Shown here one piece after another: positions 50,303 through 59,640 of a DNA stretch of 64,000 nucleotides. Both the position numbers and the translations under genes were made by a program. The stretch covers positions 1 to 64,000 of the forward strand of contig CAYMPG010000008.1 in the NCBI GenBank assembly GCA_964392455.1, in the 5' to 3' direction. Each line of letters begins with the position of its first letter. Within the stretch, counting starts at the first letter, position 1. The notes beneath the pieces were generated by a model. It saw only the letters and a program-made list of their open reading frames with translations, was not told the origin of the DNA and ran no database searches. The stretch comes from SFEL01 sp964392455. GTDB taxonomy: Bacteria; Bacillota; Clostridia; Christensenellales; CAG-138.

Positions 50303-50983
50303 TCACTTCTCGATTTCAAATTTGTAGCCAACGCCCCATACGGTCTTTATCTGCCACTCTGTTCGATCACCCAGCTTTTCCCGTATGCGCTTTACGTGTA
50401 CGTCAACCGTGCGGGAATCGCCAAAGAAATCAAATCCCCACACCTGCTCCAATAGCTGCTCACGGGTGAATACCTTGCCCGGGCGGGACGCAAGGAAATA
50501 CAATAGCTCTATTTCCTTGGGAGGCATTTCCACCTGCTTTCCATCCAGCGTAACTGAATAATTATCCAGCGATACTGAAAGATTTGGGAAGGAAACACAC
50601 TTTTCCTCATCCCCTGCGACACTGCGGCGCATTACCGCCTTTATCCTGGCGATAAGCTCCTTTGCTTCAAAGGGCTTTGCCATGTAGTCATCTGCGCCAA
50701 GGTCAAGGCCCTGTATTCTGTCGGTAGTGTCTCCCTTGGCGGTAAGCATAATGACCGGCACCGGGCTTTCCTCTCTGAGCTTTGCCAGCACCTCCCAGCC
50801 ATCCATGCCGGGCAGCATAACATCCAGCACCACCAGAGACGGGGCAGCATTGTGGAAGGCCTCGATGGCAGTATCTCCCCGCTCGCAGGTGACCACATTG
50901 TAGCCTTCCTTTTTCAGGTACATTTCGATTATTGCCAGAATATTGCGATCGTCATCGATCACCAGTATGGTGTTTTTGTCCAT
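50303..50983 (-). CDS. OmpR/PhoP-family response regulator
   Basis: A 226-residue DNA-binding regulator. The receiver (1-118) has the acidic pocket VIDDDRNI, phospho-acceptor Asp in LVVLDVMLPGMDGW near 53, and Lys in MLTAKGD near 102. The winged-helix output domain (about 130-226) ends in the usual VWGVGYKFE. The histidine kinase follows directly. No target sites were identified, though htrA in the same run is a plausible one. Confidence 0.93.
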   Translation of the reverse strand: MDKNTILVIDDDRNILAIIEMYLKKEGYNVVTCERGDTAIEAFHNAAPSLVVLDVMLPGMDGWEVLAKLREESPVPVIMLTAKGDTTDRIQGLDLGADDYMAKPFEAKELIARIKAVMRRSVAGDEEKCVSFPNLSVSLDNYSVTLDGKQVEMPPKEIELLYFLASRPGKVFTREQLLEQVWGFDFFGDSRTVDVHVKRIREKLGDRTEWQIKTVWGVGYKFEIEK

Positions 50984-51005
50984 GGCTTTGTTCTCGCTTT
51001 CTTGA

Positions 51006-51446
51006 TTAAATGGGGGTATCCGTGTCCACAGCTATGCCGTTTCGCTTGAGCAGCGCAGCCGTCACACCATCTCCCGGTATCTTTTTCCCGGTGAAGCTGC
51101 CATCGTATATGCAGCCACAGCCGCAGGATGGGCTATACGCCTTAAGAAAGGCATGGGTCACCCCGTTTGTAATACAAAGGCGCAAGGCTTCCTCAGCCCC
51201 TGCAATGTATTCCCGGGTAACATCCCTGCCGCTGGCAGTTATCACCCTTGCACGGCCATCCAGCACAGCCTGCCCATCGCCGCCCACTATTTCCGCAGGC
51301 TCCCTTGGAACAGGCAAGCCGCCCAGCACCTCCGGACACACGCAAAGGGCGCCGCCCTCCACAAGGGCCGCCGCCCGCCTGTCAGGCTTTGCGCTCCCGT
51401 CATAGCGGCATTTTTTGCCGGCAAGGCACCAAGAAACTACTTCCAT
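51006..51446 (-). CDS. DUF523 family protein
   Basis: A 146-residue protein with the family Cys positions: SWCLAGKKCRYDG near the start, CVCPEVLGGLP near 45, and SPSCGCGCIYDG near 105. The many conserved Cys suggest a metal or iron-sulfur centre. Function of DUF523 is unknown, although related YbbK-like proteins are linked to tRNA or sulfur chemistry. The frame extends further upstream, but homologues start near MEVVSWCLAG. The ribosome site is weak (GGGTG), so the start is moderately sure. Confidence 0.85.
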   Translation of the reverse strand: MEVVSWCLAGKKCRYDGSAKPDRRAAALVEGGALCVCPEVLGGLPVPREPAEIVGGDGQAVLDGRARVITASGRDVTREYIAGAEEALRLCITNGVTHAFLKAYSPSCGCGCIYDGSFTGKKIPGDGVTAALLKRNGIAVDTDTPI

Positions 51447-51516
51447 AAATGATAACACCCAAATATGAACCTGGTATGAATAAGCGCCGATAAATCGGGA
51501 CAATTTTGCGTCACGG

Positions 51517-53874
51517 TCACTTTAACGGCTTTAGCGTTGCCACGGTAACGCCCGCATCCCCTTCCCCATAATTGCCAAGGCGGAAGGACTTTACCCGCTT
51601 ATTCGTCCGAAGATAATCCTGTATACCGGCTCTCAGGGCGCCGGTGCCCTTTCCGTGAATTATGCTTATCTCGCTCAGGCCGGACAGGGCGGCATTATCT
51701 ATATATCTATCCACCACGAGTATGGCGTCATCCACCAGCATTCCCCGTATATCCAGCTCCATGCCCACCTGGCGATCCTTCTCAAGCTTTATCTTTCCCT
51801 CGCCCTTCTTTGGGGTATCATCCTTAGCCATGCGAAGATCGCTGAGCTTTACATTCACCTTCATTACCCCCGCCTGTACCTGCACCTCTCCCTTTGAATC
51901 GGGCGGGGCAAGGACTGTGGCCTTTTTGTCCAGGGAAACTATCCTTACGGTATCGCCGGGGTGTACGGTTTTCGGGGGCTTGGTATTGTCCTCGGTGGGC
52001 AGTATCATGGGCTCCGCAAGGTCTCCCTCCCGCTTTCGCAGTGCATCACGGGAGCTTTGTATCACCCTGTCCGCTCCCCGCTGATCCACAGAGCGGAGCT
52101 TGCGTATATCCGCCACCAGCTTATCCATTTCACGGCGTGTCTCATCCACTATGCGGCGGGCATCCTCCCGGGCCTTTGCCTGCAGCTTTGCCTTATCCTG
52201 GGCCAGCTTTTTCCGCTCGGCCTCGGTTTCAGCCCGCAGCCTGTCCAGCTCGCGGCGGGCCTCCTTTGCCATGGCCCGCTCCTCCTCTGCAAGCTGATAG
52301 CTGCTCTGGGCGCTGGAGATAACATCCTCGAAACGCAGGTCGTCTCCCTTCAGATATTCCCTTGCGCTCTGTATTATCCCCTCTGAAAGACCCAGCCTTC
52401 GGGATATTTCAAATGCATTGGATTTGCCCGGTATGCCTATAAACAGCCTGTAGGTAGGGCATAGCCTGTCCACATCAAACTCCATGGAGGCATTTTCTAT
52501 TCCCTCATGGGTAAGAGCAAAGGCCTTTACCTCGCTGTAATGGGTGGTGGCCACGGTAACTGTCCCCCGGGAATGGAGCTCCTCCAGTATGCTCATGGCA
52601 AGGGCTGCGCCCTCTATTGGGTCAGTTCCTGCACCCAGCTCATCCAGCAGCACAAGGGACGCATCATCTGCGCCATCAAGTATGCCTACTATATTGGTCA
52701 TATGGGATGAAAAGGTGGAAAGGCTCTGCTCTATGGACTGCTCATCTCCTATATCCGCATATATGTCATGGAATACGGACATCTCGCTGCCTATATCCGC
52801 CGGAATAAACATGCCGCTCTGGGCCATCAGGGAAAACAGCCCCACGGTCTTCAGGGTAACGGTCTTGCCGCCGGTATTGGGGCCGGTGATGATAAGCGTT
52901 CTGAAATCCCTGCCGAGCCATATATCTATTGGGCGCACCGTGTCATTGGGTATCAGCGGATGCCTGCCCTGAACTATGCGTATATAGCCCGTATCATTCA
53001 GCTTGGGCTCCACCGCCCGCATATCCTTTGCGAGCTTTGCCTTGGCAAAGGCCAGATCCAGCTCGCCAAGGATATTTATATTTTCCAGTATTTCTTCAGA
53101 GTAGGGGGCTATAAGGGCCGTAAGCTCCGCAAGTATCCGCTCTATCTCCTCCTGCTCCTGGCTCAGAAGCTTTTTATACTCATTACCAAGCTCCACCACC
53201 GCCGCAGGCTCTATGAACAGCGTAGCGCCGCTGCCCGATTGATCGTGTATAAGGCCGGGAACATTTTGCCGATATTCCTGCTTTACAGGTATTACAAACC
53301 TGCCATTGCGTATGGTTATAAGCGGCTCCTGAAGATACTTTGAGTAGGCTGCGGAGCGTATCATGCTGCCCAGCCTTTCCCGCACCCGCTCATTGGCCTG
53401 GCGCATGGAGCGGCGTATCCTTGCAAGCTCCGGCGAGGCTCCGTCAAATATCTCCTCCTCGCCCAGTATGCAGCGGTCTATCTCCTCCTCAATGGAGCGA
53501 TGGGCGCTGATGTATTCAGCAAGATTATTGAGCATGGTATGCTCCGCCTCCCGCTGTATGGCCTCCTTTGCAAGGCGAGAAGCCCTCAGGCAGCGGGATA
53601 GCCCCATCAGCTCTGATGGAGTCACAAACAGCGCCGCATGCAGCCGCTTTAAACATTCCCGCATATCCGGAAAGGATTCTACCGGGGAGTGCCCCGTGCG
53701 GATATACATGCTTTCTGCCTCCGCAGTAAGCGCAAGGCCGCTCCTTACGGCCTCCAGCTCCGCCGAAGGGCGCAACTCCTCAGCAAGCTCGCTGCCGCGG
53801 CAGGTAGCCGTTTTCAGCTTGAGCATATCTGCTATTTTATCGTATTCAAGTGTTTTAAGTACCTTATCCTGCAT
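51517..53874 (-). CDS. mutS2: MutS2 ATPase/endonuclease
   Basis: MutS2 acts on branched DNA and on collided ribosomes in Firmicutes. The 785-residue protein has core and clamp helices (1-300), the ABC-type ATPase with TGPNTGGKT near 335 and DELGAGTDP near 415, a long coiled-coil (about 520-600), a KOW-like region, and a C-terminal Smr nuclease domain (from about 705) with LDIRG and HGKGTGALR. No domain is missing. ATG 53872-53874 has GGAG 6 nt upstream, and the longer frame would overlap the U32 gene. Confidence 0.95.
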   Translation of the reverse strand: MQDKVLKTLEYDKIADMLKLKTATCRGSELAEELRPSAELEAVRSGLALTAEAESMYIRTGHSPVESFPDMRECLKRLHAALFVTPSELMGLSRCLRASRLAKEAIQREAEHTMLNNLAEYISAHRSIEEEIDRCILGEEEIFDGASPELARIRRSMRQANERVRERLGSMIRSAAYSKYLQEPLITIRNGRFVIPVKQEYRQNVPGLIHDQSGSGATLFIEPAAVVELGNEYKKLLSQEQEEIERILAELTALIAPYSEEILENINILGELDLAFAKAKLAKDMRAVEPKLNDTGYIRIVQGRHPLIPNDTVRPIDIWLGRDFRTLIITGPNTGGKTVTLKTVGLFSLMAQSGMFIPADIGSEMSVFHDIYADIGDEQSIEQSLSTFSSHMTNIVGILDGADDASLVLLDELGAGTDPIEGAALAMSILEELHSRGTVTVATTHYSEVKAFALTHEGIENASMEFDVDRLCPTYRLFIGIPGKSNAFEISRRLGLSEGIIQSAREYLKGDDLRFEDVISSAQSSYQLAEEERAMAKEARRELDRLRAETEAERKKLAQDKAKLQAKAREDARRIVDETRREMDKLVADIRKLRSVDQRGADRVIQSSRDALRKREGDLAEPMILPTEDNTKPPKTVHPGDTVRIVSLDKKATVLAPPDSKGEVQVQAGVMKVNVKLSDLRMAKDDTPKKGEGKIKLEKDRQVGMELDIRGMLVDDAILVVDRYIDNAALSGLSEISIIHGKGTGALRAGIQDYLRTNKRVKSFRLGNYGEGDAGVTVATLKPLK

Positions 53875-53896
53875 ACCTTTCTCCAATGGCAAAAGT

Positions 53897-55972
53897 TTAA
53901 TCCACAGGCCTGCTCCAGTGGCCCCGGGTAGCTCCCGGCACAGAGGAAGCCCTTTCCCCATTGCGGGCGGCCACAGCGGCCTTTACCCGCTCTGAAACGC
54001 TCTCCGGGCTTTCATCATAAAAGGCAAGCTGCACCGCCTCAGGTGCAGGCAGTTCGCCATAAAGGTCTATTATATCTGTGGGCAGGCAGTTCAGCAGCCT
54101 GATAAGGCAGCCATCGGCCTGGCGTATGTTTTTCAGTGGGAATTCCCTGCCGGCTTCATCTATCATGGTGTCCACGCTGCCCCGGCAGTTTTTGCAGCCC
54201 TGCTGCTCTCTGAGGGTACAGTGACGAAGCTGCATGAGCTGCGCCCTGCCGTATACGCTTATGGCTGTACCTGTTCCGGATATATCTCTAAGCTGAGGGC
54301 GAGTAAGCTCCAGAGAAAGTGTCACCCTGTCAAAGCCCATGGCCCTGTACGCAGCAACGGTATGGCCATTCACAGCGTTCATCTGGCTGCCCGCAATTTT
54401 CAGCGGCAGGTCCCTGATAAGATCAAGCTGGCCTATATTTGCAGCTATCGCCCCATCAACAAGGCCGGATGCACATATGCTTTTTATTTTTTCCCGCTCT
54501 GCCCCGCTTATTATTACGGGAGGCAGGGATATGAGCAGCCTTGCGCTGCCCTTATGCTCAGCAAGCTCTGAAAACTCCCGCCGGTTGTATTCCCACGGCT
54601 CCAGCGCCACCTCATCTGCTCCGGCAAGAAATGCCGCCTTTCCCTGGCCTGCGCTGCTCACTATGGCAGTCACAGCCGTGCGGTCTGCCGGCAGACTCCT
54701 TATGGTATTTACCACCGGCTCATCTATGCTGCGGCGTATGAGCAGAGCATTTTCCAGCCTTTGTGAAGCATCCCGGCGCAGGGCATTTACGCTGCCCATG
54801 GGCAAAAACGCCCATTCGTCCCCATCCACGATACATTCATCGGCATAGAAGGGCGTATCCCCAAGCTTCATGGCCTGGGCGGCATAGCGCATTTTATCCT
54901 GTGGCTTCTGGGCCTGCTGTACAATGTCGCCCTGTGCATATACGGCTGTATCGCCGCAGGCCATGGTAAGCCCCACAGGCCTGCCCGGCTCCATGGTAAG
55001 GCGCAGGGTCACCTGCCGCCTTCTGGTATCCTTTTCATATGTGCGGGCGGCATTTGCTATAAGCTCAGGGGAGCTGTCGCTCTTGGCAATGCAGCCTGTC
55101 CTTGCATTATCACCGTAAAAATACCCCGTACAGCCGCCGCCACGGTCAAACATATCCAGCATATCCCTTTTGTGGCGGGCTATAGTGTGGGCATCTGCCC
55201 CATCCAACGCATCCCGGTAGGCCCGGGTTATCACCGCCACGTACTCTGCCCGCTTCATGCGTCCTTCCAGCTTTATGCAGGATACCCCCACCCTTTCCAT
55301 CTCTGCAAGATGCTCTATCATGCACAGATCCCCAAGGCTCAGGCCACATTCGCCCTTTTCAGGCACCTTGCCTATAGCCATGGGCTTGCGGCAGGGCTGG
55401 GCACAGGTGCCCCGGTTGCCGCTGCGCTCTCCCGCCATGGAGGAAAGCAGGCATCCCCCTGAAAAGCTCATGCACAGTGCGCCATGGGCAAAGGCTTCCA
55501 GCTCTATGGGTACGGCTTCGTGTATTTCCGCTATCTCCTTCAGCGGCACTTCCCTTGAAAGCACAGCACGCTCCATGCCCATTGCCAGCACGGCTGCTGC
55601 CCCCTCGGGGGAGTGTATGCCCATCTGAGTGCTTGCATGGAGGGGCAGCTCCGGCAGTTCCTTTCTCAAAAAGGCTGCAAGGCCCACATCCTGTATGATG
55701 ACGGCATCTGCGCCTGCCCTGCATAAAAATGCAGCATATCTTGCCGCATCTGAAAACTCCTTATCGAGGGTAAGTATATTAAGCGTAATGTACGCCTTTA
55801 CCCCCCGCCCATGGCAATAATCCAGCGCCTGCTGAAGCTCTGCATCTGAAAAATTGGAGGCGAATCGGCGGGCATTGAATGCGCTGCCGCCCATATATAC
55901 GGCGTCTGCACCGTTGTTTACCGCAGCACGCAGTGCATCACGGCTGCCTGCGGGAGAAAGTAGCTCCATCAT
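53897..55972 (-). CDS. U32-family peptidase-like protein (tRNA hydroxylation type)
   Basis: A 691-residue protein with the U32 domain at 1-330 and a long DUF3656-like C-terminal part. The signature E.FAHGALCMSFSGGCLLSS followed by NRGTCAQPCRKP carries the conserved Cys that in RlhA/TrhP-type relatives bind an iron-sulfur cluster. Those relatives hydroxylate rRNA C2501 or tRNA U34 with prephenate. Hence an RNA-modifying role is more likely than peptidase activity. Three more Cys (CTLREQQGCKNC) lie near 615. Two ATG codons are adjacent at the start. Confidence 0.85.
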   Translation of the reverse strand: MMELLSPAGSRDALRAAVNNGADAVYMGGSAFNARRFASNFSDAELQQALDYCHGRGVKAYITLNILTLDKEFSDAARYAAFLCRAGADAVIIQDVGLAAFLRKELPELPLHASTQMGIHSPEGAAAVLAMGMERAVLSREVPLKEIAEIHEAVPIELEAFAHGALCMSFSGGCLLSSMAGERSGNRGTCAQPCRKPMAIGKVPEKGECGLSLGDLCMIEHLAEMERVGVSCIKLEGRMKRAEYVAVITRAYRDALDGADAHTIARHKRDMLDMFDRGGGCTGYFYGDNARTGCIAKSDSSPELIANAARTYEKDTRRRQVTLRLTMEPGRPVGLTMACGDTAVYAQGDIVQQAQKPQDKMRYAAQAMKLGDTPFYADECIVDGDEWAFLPMGSVNALRRDASQRLENALLIRRSIDEPVVNTIRSLPADRTAVTAIVSSAGQGKAAFLAGADEVALEPWEYNRREFSELAEHKGSARLLISLPPVIISGAEREKIKSICASGLVDGAIAANIGQLDLIRDLPLKIAGSQMNAVNGHTVAAYRAMGFDRVTLSLELTRPQLRDISGTGTAISVYGRAQLMQLRHCTLREQQGCKNCRGSVDTMIDEAGREFPLKNIRQADGCLIRLLNCLPTDIIDLYGELPAPEAVQLAFYDESPESVSERVKAAVAARNGERASSVPGATRGHWSRPVD

Positions 55973-56038
55973 TTTTGTCTTTTCCTCAAAAAAGCGGCCT
56001 AAGGTAAGCCCCCAAGCCGCAAGTGGTCTTAATGTATT

Positions 56039-56353
56039 TTATTTTACGCCGGTAGGAGTCTTTGCCTCAAAGGGACGCTTCACCGGCATGGACTGGCGGG
56101 GCATTTCCCTCAGCTCAGATATGCGGGAATCCAGCGCATCATAATCCTCACGGAGCTTATGCAGCTCATCCGAAAGATTAAGGGCCGCCAAAATCAGGCA
56201 GTTGGCCGTGCTCAGGTTGGGGTACTGGCTCTGAACCTCATCTACCTTTTCATTAACATAGCCGGCTACCCGGCGAATATATTCATCGCTGTCATCACAG
56301 GCAAGGCGAAGCTCCTGGCCTGCTATGCTCACTGTTATACGGTTTTTATCCAT
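56039..56353 (-). CDS. zapA: Cell division protein ZapA
   Basis: Promotes FtsZ bundling at the division ring. The 104 residues have the N-terminal ITVSIAGQELRLACDDSDEYIRRVA region, then a long C-terminal coiled coil, as in ZapA. The stretch VDEVQSQYPNLSTANCLILAALNL matches the core helix. Start ATG 56351-56353 follows GGTGG; a TTG one codon earlier is not preferred. It is first in the run leading to mutS2 and htrA. Confidence 0.9.
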   Translation of the reverse strand: MDKNRITVSIAGQELRLACDDSDEYIRRVAGYVNEKVDEVQSQYPNLSTANCLILAALNLSDELHKLREDYDALDSRISELREMPRQSMPVKRPFEAKTPTGVK

Positions 56354-56613
56354 CAAAATGCACCACCAATATATATAGTTTCCCTTATATGCAAATTATA
56401 CAATAACTTGTGTTTATTGGCAATAGCGACGGCGCATTTTTTTGCCCGGGCACAGGGCGCAAATATGCCTGTACCTGCGGCACTGCTTTGGGCGGGTCAC
56501 TATGCCCTCCGCCCTGCCCATTATATGGAAAACACTGGTGACAGGGACAAGTTAAGTTTCCGTTAAGGAATATCGAAATTCAAAACCATTTTGAACTTTT
56601 TTTGAAAAAGCTG
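56354..56613. other. Non-coding stretch between zapA and the lysine-riboswitch promoter
   Basis: No gene is seen in these 260 bases. On the minus strand it holds the zapA promoter (56395-56423), and further upstream another TATAAT (56520-56525) with a poor -35. Between them lies a G+C-rich inverted repeat (GGGCGG with CCGCCC, about 56490-56515) and a GCCC/GGGC palindrome near 56443. The long gap up to the plus-strand ATG at 56937 is filled by the L-box element listed separately. Confidence 0.5.
56395..56423 (-). promoter_or_regulatory. zapA promoter
   Basis: Minus-strand TTGCCA (56418-56423), 17-bp spacer and TATAAT (56395-56400), about 40 nt before the zapA ATG. Confidence 0.65.
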
Positions 56614-56641
56614 TTGACAAATGAATCTTTATCCATATAAT
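56614..56641 (+). promoter_or_regulatory. Promoter of the lysine-riboswitch transcript
   Basis: Consensus TTGACA (56614-56619) and TATAAT (56636-56641) with a 16-bp spacer, just upstream of the L-box. Both boxes are perfect. Confidence 0.8.
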
Positions 56642-56655
56642 TGTGCTTAAAGCAA

Positions 56656-56819
56656 ATGATAGAGGTGCGGAAAACAAGAGTAAGCTCCCTCAATGCGGCA
56701 GACACCGCAGAGCCAAAAGGGTTTTTCGCCGAAGTGTCGGTGCTTTGTCTGAGGCATCGGTGCTGGGCCGGCAGATAATATCTTCCGGACTGTCACTCTA
56801 AGAGTGGAGCGCTGTCATG
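56656..56819 (+). ncRNA. Lysine riboswitch (L-box)
   Basis: Core elements appear in order: AGAGGTGCGG, CAAGAGTAAGC, AAAGGGTTTTTCGCCGAAG, the GCTGGGCC arm and GGACTGTCACTC with GGAGCGCTGTCAT closing P1 against ATGATAG. This is the lysine-aptamer pattern. It precedes an NhaC-family carrier rather than a biosynthetic gene. Confidence 0.93.
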
Positions 56820-56868
56820 AACTATACCCTAAATATGCCCATATGTGCTGTGGGTATGTATGTGAGGT

Positions 56869-56910
56869 CATGATTTGCGGCGTTCACCGCATTCATGGCT
56901 TAATTTTTTA
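56869..56910 (+). terminator. Lysine-controlled terminator
   Basis: CATGA.TTGCGG and CCGCA.TCATG form a stem with a T bulge, followed by TTAATTTTTTA. The TCATGA at its 5' edge (56868-56873) can also pair with the identical palindrome at the 3' edge of P1 (56815-56820), which gives a simple antiterminator. Confidence 0.65.
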
Positions 56911-56936
56911 TATTCTTCAGGAGGAAAACAACCACC

Positions 56937-58586
56937 ATGGAAACCACTACCACCAGACGCAACCCAAGGCTCGTCCTCATAATGGCGATTCTGGCTGTAA
57001 TCATCCTCATCGTAGCAGCCGCTACCACCGGCCCCAGCGCCGATCCCGAGGTATCCCGCTTCCACAATACCTTCTGGGCGTTGCTTCCCCCCATTATTGC
57101 CATCACCCTCGCCCTTGTTACCAAGGAGGTATACTCCTCCCTGTTCATAGGCGTTCTGGCAGGCGGCCTGCTCTATGCTGATTTTTCCTTTGAAGGCACC
57201 CTTACCCATGTGTTCAGCGGCGGCATAGTTTCCGTTCTCTCTGACGAATACAATGTGGGCATACTGGTATTCCTGGTGATACTGGGCGTTATGGTTTGCC
57301 TGATGAACCGTGCAGGCGGCAGCGCAGCCTTCGGCCGCTGGGCTCAGGCCAACATTAAGACCCGTGCAGGCGCTCAGCTTGCCACCATCGCCCTGGGCAT
57401 ACTCATCTTCATCGATGACTACTTTAATTGCCTTACCGTTGGCTCCGTTATGCGTCCCCTTACAGATAAGCACAACATCTCCCGTGCAAAGCTGTCCTAC
57501 ATTATAGACGCTACCGCAGCTCCGGTCTGCATTATTGCTCCTATTTCCTCCTGGGCTGCCGCAGTTTCCTCCTACGTTGAGGAAGGTTCCGGCCTGACCC
57601 TGTTTATCAGCGCTATCCCCTTCAACTACTATGCGCTCCTTACCATAGTAATGATGGTAGCACTGGTGCTCATGAAGGCAGACTACGGCCCGATGGCTGT
57701 ATTCGAAAGAAACGCCGAGGAGAAGGGCGACCTGTTCTCCGGCAGCAATCCCTATGCAAATGCCTCTGACGAGAGCTTTAACCCCAGGGGCCGCGTTATC
57801 GACCTGGTGCTGCCCATCGCCATCCTCATCCTCTGCTGCGTTACCGGCATGATTTACTCCGGCGGCTTCTTCACCCCCGACAGCGGCTGCTATATGGATT
57901 TCATCACCTCCTTCTCTAACTGTGATGCTTCCGTAGGCCTTATGCTGGGCTCCGCCTTTGCGCTGGTATTCACCCTGGTGTTCTACCTCTGCCGTAAGCT
58001 CATGACCTTTGACGAGATGATGAACTGCATCCCCGAAGGCTTCAAGGCCATGGTTCCCGCCATTCTTATCCTTACCTTTGCCTGGTCCCTCAAGGCCATG
58101 ACCGACTCTCTGGGCGCCGGCGCCTACGTTGCAGGCGTGGTAAAGAGCTCCGCCTCCGGCTTCCAGTCCTTCCTGCCCGCAATCGTGTTCCTTATCGGCT
58201 GCTTCCTGTCCTTTGCAACAGGCACCAGCTGGGGCACCTTCGGTATACTTATCCCCATCACTCTGGAAGTATTCCCCCTCACCGATCCTCTGGGCATCAT
58301 CTGCGTTTCCGCCTGCATGGCCGGCGCAGTATGCGGCGATCACTGCTCCCCCATTTCGGATACCACCATCATGGCATCTGCCGGTGCACAGTGTGACCAC
58401 GTTAACCACGTTTCCACTCAGCTGCCCTACGCCATGACTGTAGCAGTCGTATCCTTCGTATCCTTCATCATTGCCGGCTTCGTCCGCAATGCATGGATTT
58501 GCCTGCCCATCGCCATCGTGCTGATGCTGGGTACTCTCCTGGTACTCAGGAGCATCACCGCCAGGAAGGCTACCGCAAGCAAGTAA
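56937..58586 (+). CDS. lysW: NhaC-family antiporter, probable lysine transporter LysW
   Basis: A 549-residue carrier with about 12-13 membrane helices. NhaC-family signatures are visible: FIDDYFNCLTVGSVMRPL split over a helix break, and GDHCSPISDTTIMASAGA near 460. The family contains Na+/H+ antiporters, but the L-box immediately upstream points to lysine uptake, as described for LysW in Firmicutes. The name rests on that context. Codon choice is uniform (ATC and CGC favoured), suggesting high expression. A GGAGG lies 12 nt before the ATG. Confidence 0.85.
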   Translation: METTTTRRNPRLVLIMAILAVIILIVAAATTGPSADPEVSRFHNTFWALLPPIIAITLALVTKEVYSSLFIGVLAGGLLYADFSFEGTLTHVFSGGIVSVLSDEYNVGILVFLVILGVMVCLMNRAGGSAAFGRWAQANIKTRAGAQLATIALGILIFIDDYFNCLTVGSVMRPLTDKHNISRAKLSYIIDATAAPVCIIAPISSWAAAVSSYVEEGSGLTLFISAIPFNYYALLTIVMMVALVLMKADYGPMAVFERNAEEKGDLFSGSNPYANASDESFNPRGRVIDLVLPIAILILCCVTGMIYSGGFFTPDSGCYMDFITSFSNCDASVGLMLGSAFALVFTLVFYLCRKLMTFDEMMNCIPEGFKAMVPAILILTFAWSLKAMTDSLGAGAYVAGVVKSSASGFQSFLPAIVFLIGCFLSFATGTSWGTFGILIPITLEVFPLTDPLGIICVSACMAGAVCGDHCSPISDTTIMASAGAQCDHVNHVSTQLPYAMTVAVVSFVSFIIAGFVRNAWICLPIAIVLMLGTLLVLRSITARKATASK

Positions 58587-58606
58587 TCCCATATAAAGCA
58601 ACTAAT

Positions 58607-58639
58607 CCCTCCATGGCAACTCCCATGGGGGGAATTTTT
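58607..58639 (+). terminator. Intrinsic terminator of lysW
   Basis: CCCTCCATGG (58607-58616) pairs with CCATGGGGGG (58623-58632) over a 6-nt loop (one T-G pair), followed by AATTTTTA. Confidence 0.85.
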
Positions 58640-58784
58640 ATTGCGCCGCTGTCATGGTTATAAGCCGCAGCACTTAATCCGTCTTTGACGTCATGCCGGA
58701 CATGGCATATGAACGGCAGGAAGCTCTCTTGCCATTTAAGGTTTACTACCCAGAAGCGAATACGCAAGCGATAACTGCAAAACA

Positions 58785-58809
58785 AAAAAGTGGCTTAATG
58801 CCACTTTTT
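58785..58809. terminator. Bidirectional intrinsic terminator
   Basis: AAAAAGTGGC and GCCACTTTTT pair perfectly over a TTAAT loop, 18 nt beyond the stop of the lipoprotein gene. The 145 bases between this and the lysW terminator hold nothing recognisable. Confidence 0.85.
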
Positions 58810-58827
58810 GATACTCTTAAATCTTAT

Positions 58828-59640
58828 TTATATCCGCCTTGCTCCTGCGCTGTCGCTTGCCCAGCAATAAAGGTTTTCTGCCGCCTCATGCTGTGCGGTT
58901 GAAGCTGATACTGTAAAATGCAGCCCCTCGCCATCGCATCTGAGTACCGTTACAAGGCCATCGCCCCGCACTACCGTTGACTCCCACACGCCATCCTGGG
59001 TCATTATTTCCACGGTATGGCCGTTTTTCCTGGATTCACTATAGTTAAGGCTGCTTTCTGTAAGGGTTCCTATAAGCTGGTCTCCTGAGGCAAAGGTGAA
59101 ATTCAGGGTGAATTCCCGCTTTTCCTCATCATCCTCCTCAGGTATTGCGGTAAGCTGGGGGGTGTTCTCGGGAATAAGGGGCTCCAGCTCCAGCCCCATT
59201 CCCTCCTCCTGGGGCTCATCAGTCACAGCAGCTATGCCGGTGGTTATGGTGCCGCTGCCCTCCGCTGCGCCTGATACCGTAGAGGAAAAGCTGCCCTCGC
59301 TGTCTGTGGAAAGCAGCCATCCGAAGGTAATCTTCCCCTGGGATACGATAAGCTCATGCTCTGCAAGGTATATGAGTGTATCTGCCGCTTCCTTTGTGGC
59401 AGTGCCTTCAAGGCGGCTCTGGAAAAGCTCCTCCATTGCGCTGCACGCATCGTAATAATCAGAATAAAAGGCGGATACCGGGTTTTCTGTCCGCTCAGGC
59501 TCAGGCGTGACCTCTACCTCATCCTGCATCGGCTCGTAAGTGGAAGGTGCTTCTTCCTCATCCTCCTCTGCAAACCATACGCAGCCGCCCATCACAGCCG
59601 CAAGAGCCGCCGCTAAAAGGAGCATATATAGTTTTTTCAT
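58828..59640 (-). CDS. Lipoprotein of unknown function
   Basis: A 270-residue lipoprotein. The signal peptide MKKLYMLLLAAALAAVMGGC ends in lipobox VMGGC with Cys20. A highly acidic linker (EEDEEEAP, about 25-50) follows, then a helical region (60-100) and beta-rich domains (100-150 and 185-265) separated by a Pro/Glu-rich stretch. No family is recognised. It overlaps the amidase gene stop by 4 nt, so it is translated with that wall hydrolase and may act with it at the cell surface. Confidence 0.75.
   Translation of the reverse strand: MKKLYMLLLAAALAAVMGGCVWFAEEDEEEAPSTYEPMQDEVEVTPEPERTENPVSAFYSDYYDACSAMEELFQSRLEGTATKEAADTLIYLAEHELIVSQGKITFGWLLSTDSEGSFSSTVSGAAEGSGTITTGIAAVTDEPQEEGMGLELEPLIPENTPQLTAIPEEDDEEKREFTLNFTFASGDQLIGTLTESSLNYSESRKNGHTVEIMTQDGVWESTVVRGDGLVTVLRCDGEGLHFTVSASTAQHEAAENLYCWASDSAGARRI

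Noticed and set aside
56400..56530. A 6S RNA gene next to zapA
   Set aside because: The zapA-ssrS linkage belongs to proteobacteria, and the stretch does not show a long end-to-end helix with a central bubble. Only short G+C-rich stems and a weak promoter are visible.
56868..58601. A 577-codon open frame on the strand opposite the lysW gene
   Set aside because: It is a mirror of lysW codon bias: low-complexity Gly/Asn/His/Asp composition, no family, no ribosome site, and the lysW frame is unambiguous.
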